Of a stretch of 64,000 nt of DNA, positions 50,322 through 61,626 are shown in pieces. Within the stretch, counting starts at the first letter, position 1, and each line of letters starts with the position of its first letter. A program made the position numbers and the translations under genes. Where the stretch lies: assembly GCA_022376925.1 (NCBI GenBank), contig JAIOJX010000003.1, forward strand, positions 40,967,874-41,031,873. Reading direction: 5' to 3'. This DNA is from Tragulus kanchil (lineage: Eukaryota; Chordata; Mammalia; Artiodactyla; Tragulidae). A model generated the notes under the pieces. That model was given only the letters and a program-made list of their open reading frames with translations, made no database searches and was not told the origin of the DNA.

Positions 50322-51639
50322 AATTTCCACAGCGACTTTCCATAAATATATGAAAGTGAAAATTTCATCTTTATCCTCTTTGGGTTATTATCCTTGGGGT
50401 ATATTCAACTTTCTATGCAGTAGTTTTGAGAGAAGGAAATATTTCTGAGAAGGATATGAAACATTTTCCTGTGTGGGAATTCAAGGATAATAAAGGGTAT
50501 AGAGTTCAGCTAAAATAGTGAAACTCTATACATGAAAAACTTCCTGGTGGCTCAGGTGGTAAAGCTGTCAAAGGGCACCTTAAAGGGCCCCCATAGGGGT
50601 TACAATGTGGGGTCGCAAAGAGTCAGCGTGACTGATCGACGGATGCTTTTAGTTTCATTTTCTATGAACAATGCAGTGGCTACTGGCACATGTTAGGGAC
50701 CCTGACAGTCTGGACATTTCAGGCCCATATGTGTGACCTACTCATTTGCAAGGGTTGATTTTCTTTAGGACTGACTGGCTTGATCTCCTTGCAGTCCAAG
50801 GGACTCTCAAGAGCCTTCTCCAACATCAGTTTGAAAGCATTTCATTTCACCATCAACTATTTTGCAAAGGAACATGATTTCTTACACATTATCATTATTA
50901 ATATGGTAAATAAATATCAATTACTTGGTAAAACCCTTAATGTCTGTTGTTTTGTCAACTCATAAAATAGGTATAGAGACAGTTACCACTTTCCATTCAC
51001 CTTACTCTCAATTTGCTATTATTTCCCCCTGACCAAATTTTATTTATCTCAATGACTTCGGAATTCCAGATTGTTGGTAGTTTAGTCACCAAGTTGTGCC
51101 TGACTCTTACGACCTCATGGACTGTAGCCTTCCAGGCTCCTCTGACCATGGGATTCTCCAGGCAAGAATCCTGGAGTGGGTTGCCATTTTCACCCCAAAC
51201 AATTTACCTGTTTGAGTCAGGGGATCTTCCTGACCCAGGAATCAAATCCATGCCTGGTTTGCAGGCAAGCCCACTGAGCTACAAGGGAAGCCCTATAAGA
51301 ATACTGGAGTGGATTGCCATGCCCTTCTCCAGGGGATCTTCCCTACCCAGGAATCGAACCCAGGTCTCCCACATTGCAGGCTGGTTCCTAACCAGCTGAG
51401 CCCCAAGGGAAGCCCAATTTCCACAGCGACTTTCCATAAATATATGAAAGTGAAAATTTCATCTTTATCCTCTTTGGGTTATTATCCTTGGGGTATATTC
51501 AACTTTCTATGCAGTAGTTTTGAGAGAAGGAAATATTTCTGAGAAGGATATGAAACATTTTCCTGTGTGGGAATTCAAGGATAATAAAGGGTATAGAGTT
51601 CAGCTAAAATAGTGAAACTCTATACATGATCCTTAACAA

Positions 51640-51848
51640 GCTTCCTGGTGGCTCAGGTGGTAAAGCGTCTGCCTACAATATGGGAGACCTGGGTTTGATC
51701 CCTGGGTTGGGAAGATCCTCTGGAGGAGGATATGGCAACCCCACTCCAGTATTCTTGCCTGGAGATTCCCATGTACAGAGGAGCCTCGTGGGCTTCAGTC
51801 CATGGAGTTGCGATGAGTTGGACACAACTGAGAGACTGGTCACAGCAC
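51640..51848 (+). mobile_element. Bov-tA SINE
   Basis: CTTCCTGGTGGCTCAGGTGG through GGTTTGATCCCTGGGTTGGG to GTTGGACACAACTGAGAG. Confidence 0.92.
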
Positions 51849-52696
51849 AGTACACTGTGTATTAAGTAATCAACTAAAGAAGCACCTGCTCTTGGAGTGG
51901 TTGTCTGAATGTCTCCTTTATTTCATTAAGTAAAATATCCGGTGATAAGTGAGCTAAAGTACATGTACATTTATTCATATGAATTTTGGAGAACTTTGAC
52001 ATTGATGATGCTCCAGAGTTACATGGGTCCATATGACTCCATTAACATTTAAAAATGGCACTGTGAATTTATGTTTACACAATAGAAGTAATATATATTG
52101 TTGTGTTGTTATTACCAGCCTTTATGCTTAATTCACGTTTAAAAATAAGTCTTTAGTTCTATATTCTTGAACTTTAAGTCCGAAATACTCTATTTCATTG
52201 TATGCAGTTAATCTTTCTTAAACATAAAGAACTAGAAACACATGTCATTGTAGAAAGCAATAGAAATGTTACCTGTAAACATATATGGCCATGATAGTTA
52301 AAGGAGTTCCGGTTTAAAAATAACTTTATGTTTTGTGAAACAAAACTGACTCTTCTCTAGTGAAGCATTTTATTTCAGACTCTTGTGTCTACAAAGATAA
52401 AGTTATGTTGCCACTATTGAAGCTCTCATTTGGCTTGGAAAATGATTCTTCTACAGAAGTACAGAGGAACCATGAGAGGCAAAAATAGTAGATGATATCC
52501 AATGTGGCCAGTTTCCTCAATTAGTATCTTTTGCTTTTCCTAGTAGGAAAAAGGATGCCTATCATTATGCTATAACATTCTGAAATCACTGGGAAGAAAA
52601 GCCACCAAGTAATTGATATTATTAGTTTCTGAATTACATGAATTATTGTCTTTCTGCCTCGCACAATGTCTTGCTATTATAAGGGACCAATGGGCC

Positions 52697-53053
52697 TTGT
52701 TGTTGTTGTTGTTGTTGTTCAGTCGCCCAGTGATGTCCAACTCTTTGTGACCCCATGGACTGCAGAATGCCAGGCCTCTCTGCCCCTCACGATCTCCTGG
52801 AGTTAGCCCAAGTTCATGTCTGTTGCGTTGGTGATACTTTCCAGTCATCTGATCCTCTGTTTTCCTCTTCTCCTTTTGCCCTCAGTCTTTCCACCATCGG
52901 AGACTTTTCCAATGAGTAGTCTGTTTGCATTACATCACCAAAAATACTAGAGCTTCAGCTTCAGTGTGAGTCCTTCTGGTGAATATTCAGGGCTGATTTC
53001 CTTTAGGATTAACTGGTTTGATCTCTCTGCTGTCCAAGGGACTCTCAGGAGTT
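52697..53053 (-). mobile_element. BovB 3'-end fragment with (GTT)n
   Basis: Begins with a (TTG)n run at 52697-52719, then TCAGTCGCCCAGTGATGTCC and CCCCATGGACTGCAG, ending CAAGGGACTCTCAGGAGTT. Antisense BovB 3' end. Confidence 0.9.
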
Positions 53054-53274
53054 GTGTTTGTTAGAAAAGTGTAAATTGTTCCTAGATGAAATGAAGTTGT
53101 ATCTACATGATGTGGCCTTCTGTCGTGTAGCTGACATTGTTTGTGTATTGTCAGAGCATTTAATGGTCCTTTTCAATTGCCTGACATCTTTTGTTTATCA
53201 TTTTGCCTTTCTGTTAGCTTCCCATATTGTGATTCTAATTCCCCTGATAGAATCTTTTACAAAAAAGAAAAGCA

Positions 53275-53563
53275 GGGGTTTCTCTGGTGGTCCAGTGGGT
53301 AAAGAGTTCGCCTTGCAGTGCAAGGGGCGCTGGTTGGATCCCTGGCCTGGGACGATCCCACCTGCCCAGGAGTTGCTGGACTGGTGTGTCTAATTACGAG
53401 CCAGTGCTCTGGAGCTCATGGCCCAGAGCCAGTGTTCTGCAACGAGAGAGGCCACTGCCTTGGGAGGCCCACACAAGCCATAAAGAATAAAAATGGATGA
53501 AAATAAGTAAATAAATAAAACAAAGAGGCCAAAAGTTAAAAAAAAAAAAAAAGAAAAGAAAGA
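53275..53563 (+). mobile_element. CHR-like SINE
   Basis: Starts GGGGTTTCTCTGGTGGTCCA and ends in GGATGAAAATAAGTAAATAA, GAGGCCAAAAG and a poly-A run. Short-tail form. Confidence 0.9.
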
Positions 53564-53847
53564 AATTTAACAAAATCAAAACACCCTGCAGTTCCTAGAA
53601 TCTCCTGTAGTTGGGGCTTTGGCCAGAGAGCTGTAGAAAGGGGCAGCGGAAGGCACACTGTCCTTTGGGAGGTGAGCACAGTGGCAAGAACTTCCGGCTT
53701 TTGAGGGTGGTGTGACAGACTGTAGAACTGGATGCTGGAGGATGGTCACTGTAGAATTCTCACTGGTATGTGTTTTGGTCCACCCATATAGTTCCTGGCT
53801 ATGTGGTATGTAAACCTGGTTCTTTGACCTACCAGATGATTTCCTGA

Positions 53848-54013
53848 ACCAACAAGGACCTACTGTATAGTGCAGAGAACTCTACTCAATGTTATGTTTT
53901 AGCCTGAACGGGAGGGGAGTTTGAGGGAGAATGGATACATGTATATGTATGTCTGAAACGATCACATCATCATGAATCGGCTATGCCCCAGTACAAAATA
54001 AAAAGTTTAAAAA
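53848..54013 (+). mobile_element. L1 3' UTR fragment
   Basis: AAGGACCTACTGTATAGTGC through AGAACTCTACTCAATGTTAT to GCCCCAGTACAAAATAAA, the usual end of ruminant L1 in sense orientation. Confidence 0.8.
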
Positions 54014-54149
54014 ATGGACTGATACTTAGAAAAAATATATTTCTCTCCACTGAAACTACTCAGAATGGATTCTGTTCTTAGCAGAAACATTGAGGTTTAT
54101 CTGCTGCTTAAATATAGTGAAAGGCCACAGCAGTGACTATCTGTGGTGA

Positions 54150-54275
54150 AATGGGGTGGGCACTAGAGTCAGATTGGCTGTACTTATGTTCTGTCTCTAA
54201 CATTTTTTCTGTGACGTGTGCAAGCTACTTAATATCTTCCTTATTTTTGTCATCTGTAAAATGGGGATTAGTACT
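54150..54275 (+). mobile_element. MIR SINE, left part
   Basis: AGTCAGATTGGCTGTACTTA, then GCAAGCTACTTAATATC, then TCTGTAAAATGGGGATTAGT. Continues at about 54521-54565 after the inserted SINE. The right end recurs in duplication Q. Confidence 0.75.
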
Positions 54276-54279
54276 TACC

Positions 54280-54519
54280 GGGCTTCCCTGGTGGTCCAGT
54301 GGGTAAAGACTCCGCCTTGCAGAACAAGGGGCACCGGTTTGATCCCTGACCTGGGAAGATCCCAGGTGCCAAGGAGCAGCTGGGTCGGTGTATCCAATTA
54401 TGTGCCTACAGCCAGTACTCTACAACAAGAGTGGCCACTGTGATGGGAGGCCCACACAGGCCAGGAAATAAAGATGGATGAAAAGTAAATGATAATTTAG
54501 AGGCAAAAAAAAAAAAAAA
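54280..54519 (+). mobile_element. CHR-like SINE inserted in a MIR
   Basis: Starts GGGCTTCCCTGGTGGTCCA and ends at a poly-A run. AGTACTTAC before and AGTACCTAC after look like the target duplication. The MIR resumes right of it. Confidence 0.9.
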
Positions 54520-55004
54520 GTACCTACGTAATGGAGTTTGGCAAGATAAAGGAGTTACTCAGTATTACATCCATTTGCTGCTAGCTGTTGCTTCAGTCTG
54601 ATACCCTCTCTGTTGCTGGAGTTTGTTGAAGTTGTGGTTATCCTCCACATCCCAGGAGAAAGCTCTCTCTTCCATAAAGCATTCCCATTGATTTCTGTCT
54701 TCTCTGCACTTGTATCGACTCTATCTGTAGTCACTAGCCACCCAATTTAGCACTTAATTGGGCTCAAATGGCATCATGCATATTAACTCTCAGCTTGATT
54801 TCCAGCACATTTATTTGTTAAATCAGTCTCAGAACAATCATTTATGGTGCTGGTTGTTAGGAATCCAGGTCTAGCCTGACTTGAAGGTGCTAACAGGAAG
54901 ATGATACTAGTGTTAAAATGCCCCAAAGGAACATTTGTCAAGGGTGCCATTTATGGGCACTACTGCGTGCTTGGTTCTTTGTACTATCTCATCTACCATT
55001 TCTG

Positions 55005-55300
55005 GTTCAGTTCACTTTATTTGCTCAGTTGTATCTGACTCTTTGTGACCCCATGGACTGTGGCACCTCAGCCTTCCATGTTCTTCACCATCTCCCAGAG
55101 CCTGCTCAAACTCATGTTCAGTGACTCAGGAATGGCATCCAACCATCTCATCCTGTGGTCCCCTTCTCCTTCTGCCTTCCCAGCATCAGGGTCTTTTCCA
55201 GTGGATCGTGTCTTCGCATCAGGTGGCCATAGTATTGGAGCTTCAGTGTCAGCATCAATCCTTCCAGTGAATATTCAGGGTTGATATTCCTGGTAGTCCT
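55005..55300 (-). mobile_element. BovB 3'-end fragment
   Basis: TCAGTTGTATCTGACTCTTT through CATCCAACCATCTCATCC to GTGAATATTCAGGGTTGAT. Copied whole at 56132-56427 (duplication Q), and its last part a third time at 57445-57510 (duplication R). Confidence 0.9.
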
Positions 55301-55406
55301 ACAGTAATCATCTCCACTTTACCAATGAGGACAGTTCTAATTAACAATGATTAGGTAACTTTTCTGAGATCACATGGATTCTGTAAAATGGGGATTAGTA
55401 CTTACC

Positions 55407-55646
55407 GGGCTTCCCTGGTGGTCCAGTGGGTAAAGACTCCGCCTTGCAGAACAAGGGGCACCGGTTTGATCCCTGACCTGGGAAGATCCCAGGTGCCAAG
55501 GAGCAGCTGGGTCGGTGTATCCAATTATGTGCCTACAGCCAGTACTCTACAACAAGAGTGGCCACTGTGATGGGAGGCCCACACAGGCCAGGAAATAAAG
55601 ATGGATGAAAAGTAAATGATAATTTAGAGGCAAAAAAAAAAAAAAA
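55407..55646 (+). mobile_element. CHR-like SINE, copy from duplication Q
   Basis: Identical to 54280-54519, shifted by 1127 bases. Confidence 0.9.
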
Positions 55647-56131
55647 GTACCTACGTAATGGAGTTTGGCAAGATAAAGGAGTTACTCAGTATTACATCCA
55701 TTTGCTGCTAGCTGTTGCTTCAGTCTGATACCCTCTCTGTTGCTGGAGTTTGTTGAAGTTGTGGTTATCCTCCACATCCCAGGAGAAAGCTCTCTCTTCC
55801 ATAAAGCATTCCCATTGATTTCTGTCTTCTCTGCACTTGTATCGACTCTATCTGTAGTCACTAGCCACCCAATTTAGCACTTAATTGGGCTCAAATGGCA
55901 TCATGCATATTAACTCTCAGCTTGATTTCCAGCACATTTATTTGTTAAATCAGTCTCAGAACAATCATTTATGGTGCTGGTTGTTAGGAATCCAGGTCTA
56001 GCCTGACTTGAAGGTGCTAACAGGAAGATGATACTAGTGTTAAAATGCCCCAAAGGAACATTTGTCAAGGGTGCCATTTATGGGCACTACTGCGTGCTTG
56101 GTTCTTTGTACTATCTCATCTACCATTTCTG

Positions 56132-56427
56132 GTTCAGTTCACTTTATTTGCTCAGTTGTATCTGACTCTTTGTGACCCCATGGACTGTGGCACCTCAGCC
56201 TTCCATGTTCTTCACCATCTCCCAGAGCCTGCTCAAACTCATGTTCAGTGACTCAGGAATGGCATCCAACCATCTCATCCTGTGGTCCCCTTCTCCTTCT
56301 GCCTTCCCAGCATCAGGGTCTTTTCCAGTGGATCGTGTCTTCGCATCAGGTGGCCATAGTATTGGAGCTTCAGTGTCAGCATCAATCCTTCCAGTGAATA
56401 TTCAGGGTTGATATTCCTGGTAGTCCT
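56132..56427 (-). mobile_element. BovB 3'-end fragment, duplication Q copy
   Basis: Same as 55005-55300, shifted by 1127. Confidence 0.9.
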
Positions 56428-58535
56428 ACAGTAATCATCTCCACTTTACCAATGAGGACAGTTCTAATTAACAATGATTAGGTAACTTTTCTGAGATCAC
56501 ATGGATTCTTCCTGTCAGAACCAGTTATAATTGAACTCAAGAAAATGGTGCTTTTCGTTGCTACTCAGCTGCTGTGTAACAAATGGTAGAAATATCCTAG
56601 GGGAAACTTTCATGGAAAATCGTTGATTTTTACAGATTTTGAAGAATCATTCTCCTTATTTTATTATCCTGTTCATGAAAAATATTTATTAGAATAGTGT
56701 TTATTGATTAGTTGAGTAAATCTGATTTGGCTAATTTAGCTCTGCATTTTTGGCGTTGGAACTTCCCCTGGCTTCTTCAGAGTTTGTCTTCTGAAGACAA
56801 ATCATGGCAGCATTACTAATTTGCTTCTGTATATACCCCTGTGTAATTCAGATCACTTTGTTATGTGTTATTATTTGATATTTGCATAAATGTAGTGAGA
56901 GATGGAACAGAGTACTGTGATCATAATTTTTATTTGAAAAATTGGAAACATAATAATGCAATCGTTTGCCAAAAGCCCACAGATAATTAGTGGCAAATGT
57001 GAGATTATAACCCAGGTCTTCTAATCCTTTAGCTCAAGGGTTTATCTGCCTGCATATTCTAATTGCCAGTATGTATACAATTTAGGATTTTTCCAAGGAG
57101 CTGTGGACAAACTCCCCACAAGTCTTCATGGGCTTAAGTGGTACAGGTTGGTGTTGATATTAGGTAACGCTGGCCTGGTGACAGAAATGGAAATGGACTT
57201 GGCTAGGATGTAAGGGTTTGGAGAGAATGTATAGAAAAAATGAAAGGGTTTTCTTGAGTAGATGGAGATAGCATGAAAACCCTTTGATGGTGAAGGGCTT
57301 ATCTTTGTATAACATGCCATCTGAGAGTAGATTTTTTTAGAGTAAAAGAAGGTGGCCCTTTGTTTGGACAAAGGAACTTTGTTACTTGTATAGGAAGGAA
57401 GGATGCTGGTGTGGTACTAACTTTTGGAGGTGATCCGGGCTGTCTTGGAGCTTCAGTGTCAGCATCAATCCTTCCAGTGAATATTCAGGGTTGATATTCC
57501 TGGTAGTCCTACAGTAATCATCTCCACTTTACCAATGAGGACAGTTCTAATTAACAATGATTAGGTAACTTTTCTGAGATCACATGGATTCTTCCTGTCA
57601 GAACCAGTTATAATTGAACTCAAGAAAATGGTGCTTTTCGTTGCTACTCAGCTGCTGTGTAACAAATGGTAGAAATATCCTAGGGGAAACTTTCATGGAA
57701 AATCGTTGATTTTTACAGATTTTGAAGAATCATTCTCCTTATTTTATTATCCTGTTCATGAAAAATATTTATTAGAATAGTGTTTATTGATTAGTTGAGT
57801 AAATCTGATTTGGCTAATTTAGCTCTGCATTTTTTTGGCGTTGGAACTTCCCCTGGCTTCTTCAGAGTTTGTCTTCTGAAGACAAATCATGGCAGCATTA
57901 CTAATTTGCTTCTGTATATACCCCTGTGTAATTCAGATCACTTTGTTATGTGTTATTATTTGATATTTGCATAAATGTAGTGAGAGATGGAACAGAGTAC
58001 TGTGATCATAATTTTTATTTGAAAAATTGGAAACATAATAATGCAATCGTTTGCCAAAAGCCCACAGATAATTAGTGGCAAATGTGAGATTATAACCCAG
58101 GTCTTCTAATCCTTTAGCTCAAGGGTTTATCTGCCTGCATATTCTAATTGCCAGTATGTGTACAATTTAGGATTTTTCCAAGGAGCTGTGGACAAACTCC
58201 CCACAAGTCTTCATGGGCTTAAGTGGTACAGGTTGGTGTTGATATTAGGTAACGCTGGCCTGGTGACAGAAATGGAAATGGACTTGGCTAGGATGTAAGG
58301 GTTTGGAGAGAATGTATAGAAAAAATGAAAGGGTTTTCTTGAGTAGATGGAGATAGCATGAAAACCCTTTGATGGTGAAGGGGCTTATCTTTGTATAACA
58401 TGCCATCTGAGAGTAGATTTTTTTAGAGTAAAAGAAGGTGGCCCTTTGTTTGGACAAAGGAACTTTGTTACTTGTATAGGAAGGAAGGATGCTGGTGTGG
58501 TACTAACTTTTGGAGGTGATCCGGGCTGTCTTGGA
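56362..58535 (+). repeat. Tandem duplication R (copies 56362-57449 and 57445-58535)
   Basis: Shift 1083-1086 with a 5-base TTGGA overlap at the join. Differences are homopolymer indels near 57829 and 58380 and one A/G near 58160. Overlaps Q by about 146 bases. Confidence 0.96.
56960..57050 (-). mobile_element. MIR fragment (old)
   Basis: TAACCCAGGTCTTCTAATCC resembles the antisense MIR end. Copied at about 58046-58136 by duplication R. Confidence 0.5.
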
Positions 58536-59624
58536 CTCTCCCACTCTCAGCTGGTCTCCTGGTTTTTCTCCTTCCCTTCCTCACGTCCTCATTTGGGTTA
58601 TTCCCCACTTTTGTCAGGTCTTGAATTTTTCAAGCCTATGCAACTGTTGCCAGAGTTCATTTAGATAAATGTGGATTTATCGCTGTTTGTTCACATAAAA
58701 GCTGTGTTAGAGTTAAGTGGCTAGACATTAGAGTTTCATGCTTCACACCCTTTCCGATTCTTTATGCCATTTCGTTTATCCAATATGATTTCATTATAAT
58801 TCTGTGGAAGCATTTGGGAATCATCCATGGGATTTCTTTGGGCCCATTATTTTTATGGGCTCGGCGTGCTGCTTCTGTCATGTTCTCATTTAGAGTCTTA
58901 AAACGGTGTGCGTGTGGTTCCAGAGATGCTCCATTTTACTGAAATCATACCGGACTATAGATGTGCAGTGAATGTAGCCTGATTCTGCACAGCTACAATT
59001 GCTTGGGTGATTCAGGCAGAGAAACCACATGTGCTTAAAACCAAACTGTGTATTAGGTCTTTCACAAGTTAGAGTAATTTTGTCTGATTAGTTTTTCAAA
59101 ATTAATTACTCTTCCGCAGCACCTTTGGTTCTCATTTATTCATTCACTCATTAAAAAGAATATAGGGTTGGGGGCATTGAACAGTTATACCTGGGAGAAC
59201 CCTGAAAATACAAAGTTAGGTGTGTGTGTCAAGTTTTAGGATATTACACTTTGTTGTTCTGTTCATGACCTTGGTTGTTGAATGAGCCGATCATGTTGTT
59301 CTCGAGTACCACTTTGTATCTGTGAATATCCTTTTCATGCATCAGAGGAGTTTTCTGTGCATTATCCTTTGATGTTTGTATCAATTCCATGATAAGTTGG
59401 AATCGGAAGTGTTTTGTGATCATTTTTCACACCGGAACAGTGAGAAATCATGCTTTAACTGTGGTGTAGCATGGTTTGGTAATTATTTCTAGAGATGACC
59501 AGAGAATGTAGGTTTCTTGCACGACACTGATGGTCAGAACCTGAGCCAAGTTGAGTTGGTGGGAAGTTAACATCCATCTCTGAATTCAGACATCTGGGGC
59601 ATGGAAAATAGCATTTTTCTTTTC

Positions 59625-60207
59625 TTTTTTTAAAAAATGGATGTATTTATTTGGCTGCATCGGGTCTTAGTTGCAGCATTGGGGATGTTTTCATTGAGGC
59701 TCACGGGCTCTCTGGTTGTGATGTGTGAGCCAGGTAGTTGCAGTACACAGGCTTAGTTGCTCCATGGCCTGTGGGATCTTAGTTCTTGGACCGAAGATCA
59801 AACCTGTGGCCCCTGCCTTGCAGGGTAGATTCTTTTTTTTTTTTTTTTTTTTTGATTTTTATTTTTGGAGCAGGGAGCAGGGATGGGTTGGGGAGGGAGG
59901 AGGGTGGGCAGGCTACTTCTATTGGTCTTCCATTTATCTATTTTCATCCATCTTTGTTATTTGGCCCATGTGGGACTCCCATCACAGTGGCCTCTGTTGT
60001 CACAGAGCACGGGCTCTGGGCGCACGCACTCCAGAGCTCCGGCTCGGTAATTGGACACATCGGTCCAGCTGCTCTGCAGCACGTGGGATCTTCCCAGGCC
60101 AGGGATTGAACCAGCGCCCCTTGCAGTGCAAGGCAGTGTCCCTACCCACTGGACCACCAGGGAAGCCACAGGGTGGATTCTTAACCACTGAATCACTAGC
60201 AAAGTCC
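59625..60207 (-). mobile_element. CHR-2-type SINE split by a younger SINE
   Basis: Antisense CHR-2: TTATTTGGCTGCATCGGGTC near 59648, GATCTTAGTTCTTGGACCGA near 59775, and head CACTGAATCACTAGCAAAGTCC near 60185. Interrupted at 59835-60168. Confidence 0.87.
59835..60168 (-). mobile_element. CHR-like SINE nested in the CHR-2 SINE
   Basis: Long poly-T at left, G-rich extension, head GGACCACCAGGGAAGCC at right. Target duplication CAGGGTAGATTCTT (59821-59834) and CAGGGTGGATTCTT (60169-60182). Confidence 0.9.
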
Positions 60208-60221
60208 TGAAGAAACATTTA

Positions 60222-60350
60222 TCACGGTGTGGTCGCTTGACCGTGGCTGCAAAATCTCCTGGGTTCCAGCCCCAGGCCTTCCAAATCAGAATCTCTGGGA
60301 ACAGGAAAGGAGCATCCTGGGTGTTCAGCAGATTCCCCAGATGATTGTCG
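60222..60350 (+). mobile_element. MER5A-like DNA transposon fragment
   Basis: TCCAAATCAGAATCTCTGGG and the neighbouring CCAGGCC and CCAGATGATTG match the hAT-Charlie MITE MER5A. Copied at about 61304-61432 by duplication S. Confidence 0.6.
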
Positions 60351-60785
60351 TCTTTTTTTTTCTTTTTTTTTTTAAGCAGCCTTTGGATAGCAACTGGTAC
60401 AGCGTGAGGTAGTTTGGCCCCTGGTTCATTTGGTTCCTTGTGACTATGGGTTAATCAGCTACCATATAAATCATAGATTTTCTCTTTGTCTTAGAGGAAT
60501 GAAAGACCTCAAATGGTTGCTGTCACCCTAGGGAAAAGTCGGCCTGGCTGATGTGCTGGGTTTGCTAGAGGATCCAGTGGGCACTTCAGGACGGAGATAT
60601 CTTTGGAAATTTTAAATACCTGTAGTTGATTAGTCGGTTCCTGTAACCTTTGAATGGCATAGATGGTTGCTTTAAAACTCAGTGAGGGTGGTGAGGATAT
60701 TGCATAAGGAGTATAGATCTGGGCGCACTTTCTGCAGCAGGCTTTGAGTTCCTGTGGAGCCCAACGGATTCCCATTGTGTTTTTC

Positions 60786-61289
60786 CACGGGCTCTCTGGT
60801 TGTGATGTGTGAGCCAGGTAGTTGCAGTACACAGGCTTAGTTGCTCCATGGCCTGTGGGATCTTAGTTCTTGGACCGAAGATCAAACCTGTGGCCCCTGC
60901 CTTGCAGGGTAGATTTTTTTTTTTTTTTTTTTTTTGATTTTTATTTTTGGAGCAGGGAGCAGGGATGGGTTGGGGAGGGAGGAGGGTGGGCAGGCTACTT
61001 CTATTGGTCTTCCATTTATCTATTTTCATCCATCTTTGTTATTTGGCCCATGTGGGACTCCCATCACAGTGGCCTCTGTTGTCACAGAGCACGGGCTCTG
61101 GGCGCACGCACTCCAGAGCTCCGGCTCGGTAATTGGACACATCGGTCCAGCTGCTCTGCAGCACGTGGGATCTTCCCAGGCCAGGGATTGAACCAGCGCC
61201 CCTTGCAGTGCAAGGCAGTGTCCCTACCCACTGGACCACCAGGGAAGCCACAGGGTGGATTCTTAACCACTGAATCACTAGCAAAGTCC
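60786..61289 (-). mobile_element. Nested CHR-2 plus CHR-like SINE, copy from duplication S
   Basis: Repeats 59702-60207. The inner SINE lies at about 60914-61250 with a slightly different T-run length. Confidence 0.88.
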
Positions 61290-61626
61290 TGAAGAAACAT
61301 TTATCACGGTGTGGTCGCTTGACCGTGGCTGCAAAATCTCCTGGGTTCCAGCCCCAGGCCTTCCAAATCAGAATCTCTGGGAACAGGAAAGGAGCATCCT
61401 GGGTGTTCAGCAGATTCCCCAGATGATTGTCGTCTTTTTTTTTTATTTTTAAGCAGCCTTTGGATAGCAACTGGTACAGCGTGAGGTAGTTTGGCCCCTG
61501 GTTCATTTGGTTCCTTGTGACTATGGGTTAATCAGCTACCATATAAATCATAGATTTTCTCTTTGTCTTAGAGGAATGAAAGACCTCAAATGGTTGCTGT
61601 CACCCTAGGGAAAAGTCGGCCTGGCT

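Larger units (their letters stand above)
49511..51629 (+). repeat. Tandem duplication P (copies 49511-50535 and 50606-51629)
   Basis: Shift about 1095. The 70-base linker at 50536-50605 mixes Bov-tA head sequence with G/C-run noise. Copy 2 lacks an A near its start (GTCAGCGTGAC at about 50623). Confidence 0.96.
54254..56507 (+). repeat. Tandem duplication Q (copies 54254-55380 and 55381-56507)
   Basis: Shift exactly 1127 with no linker. The copies appear identical. Each contains a MIR piece, a CHR-like SINE and a BovB 3' end. Confidence 0.97.
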
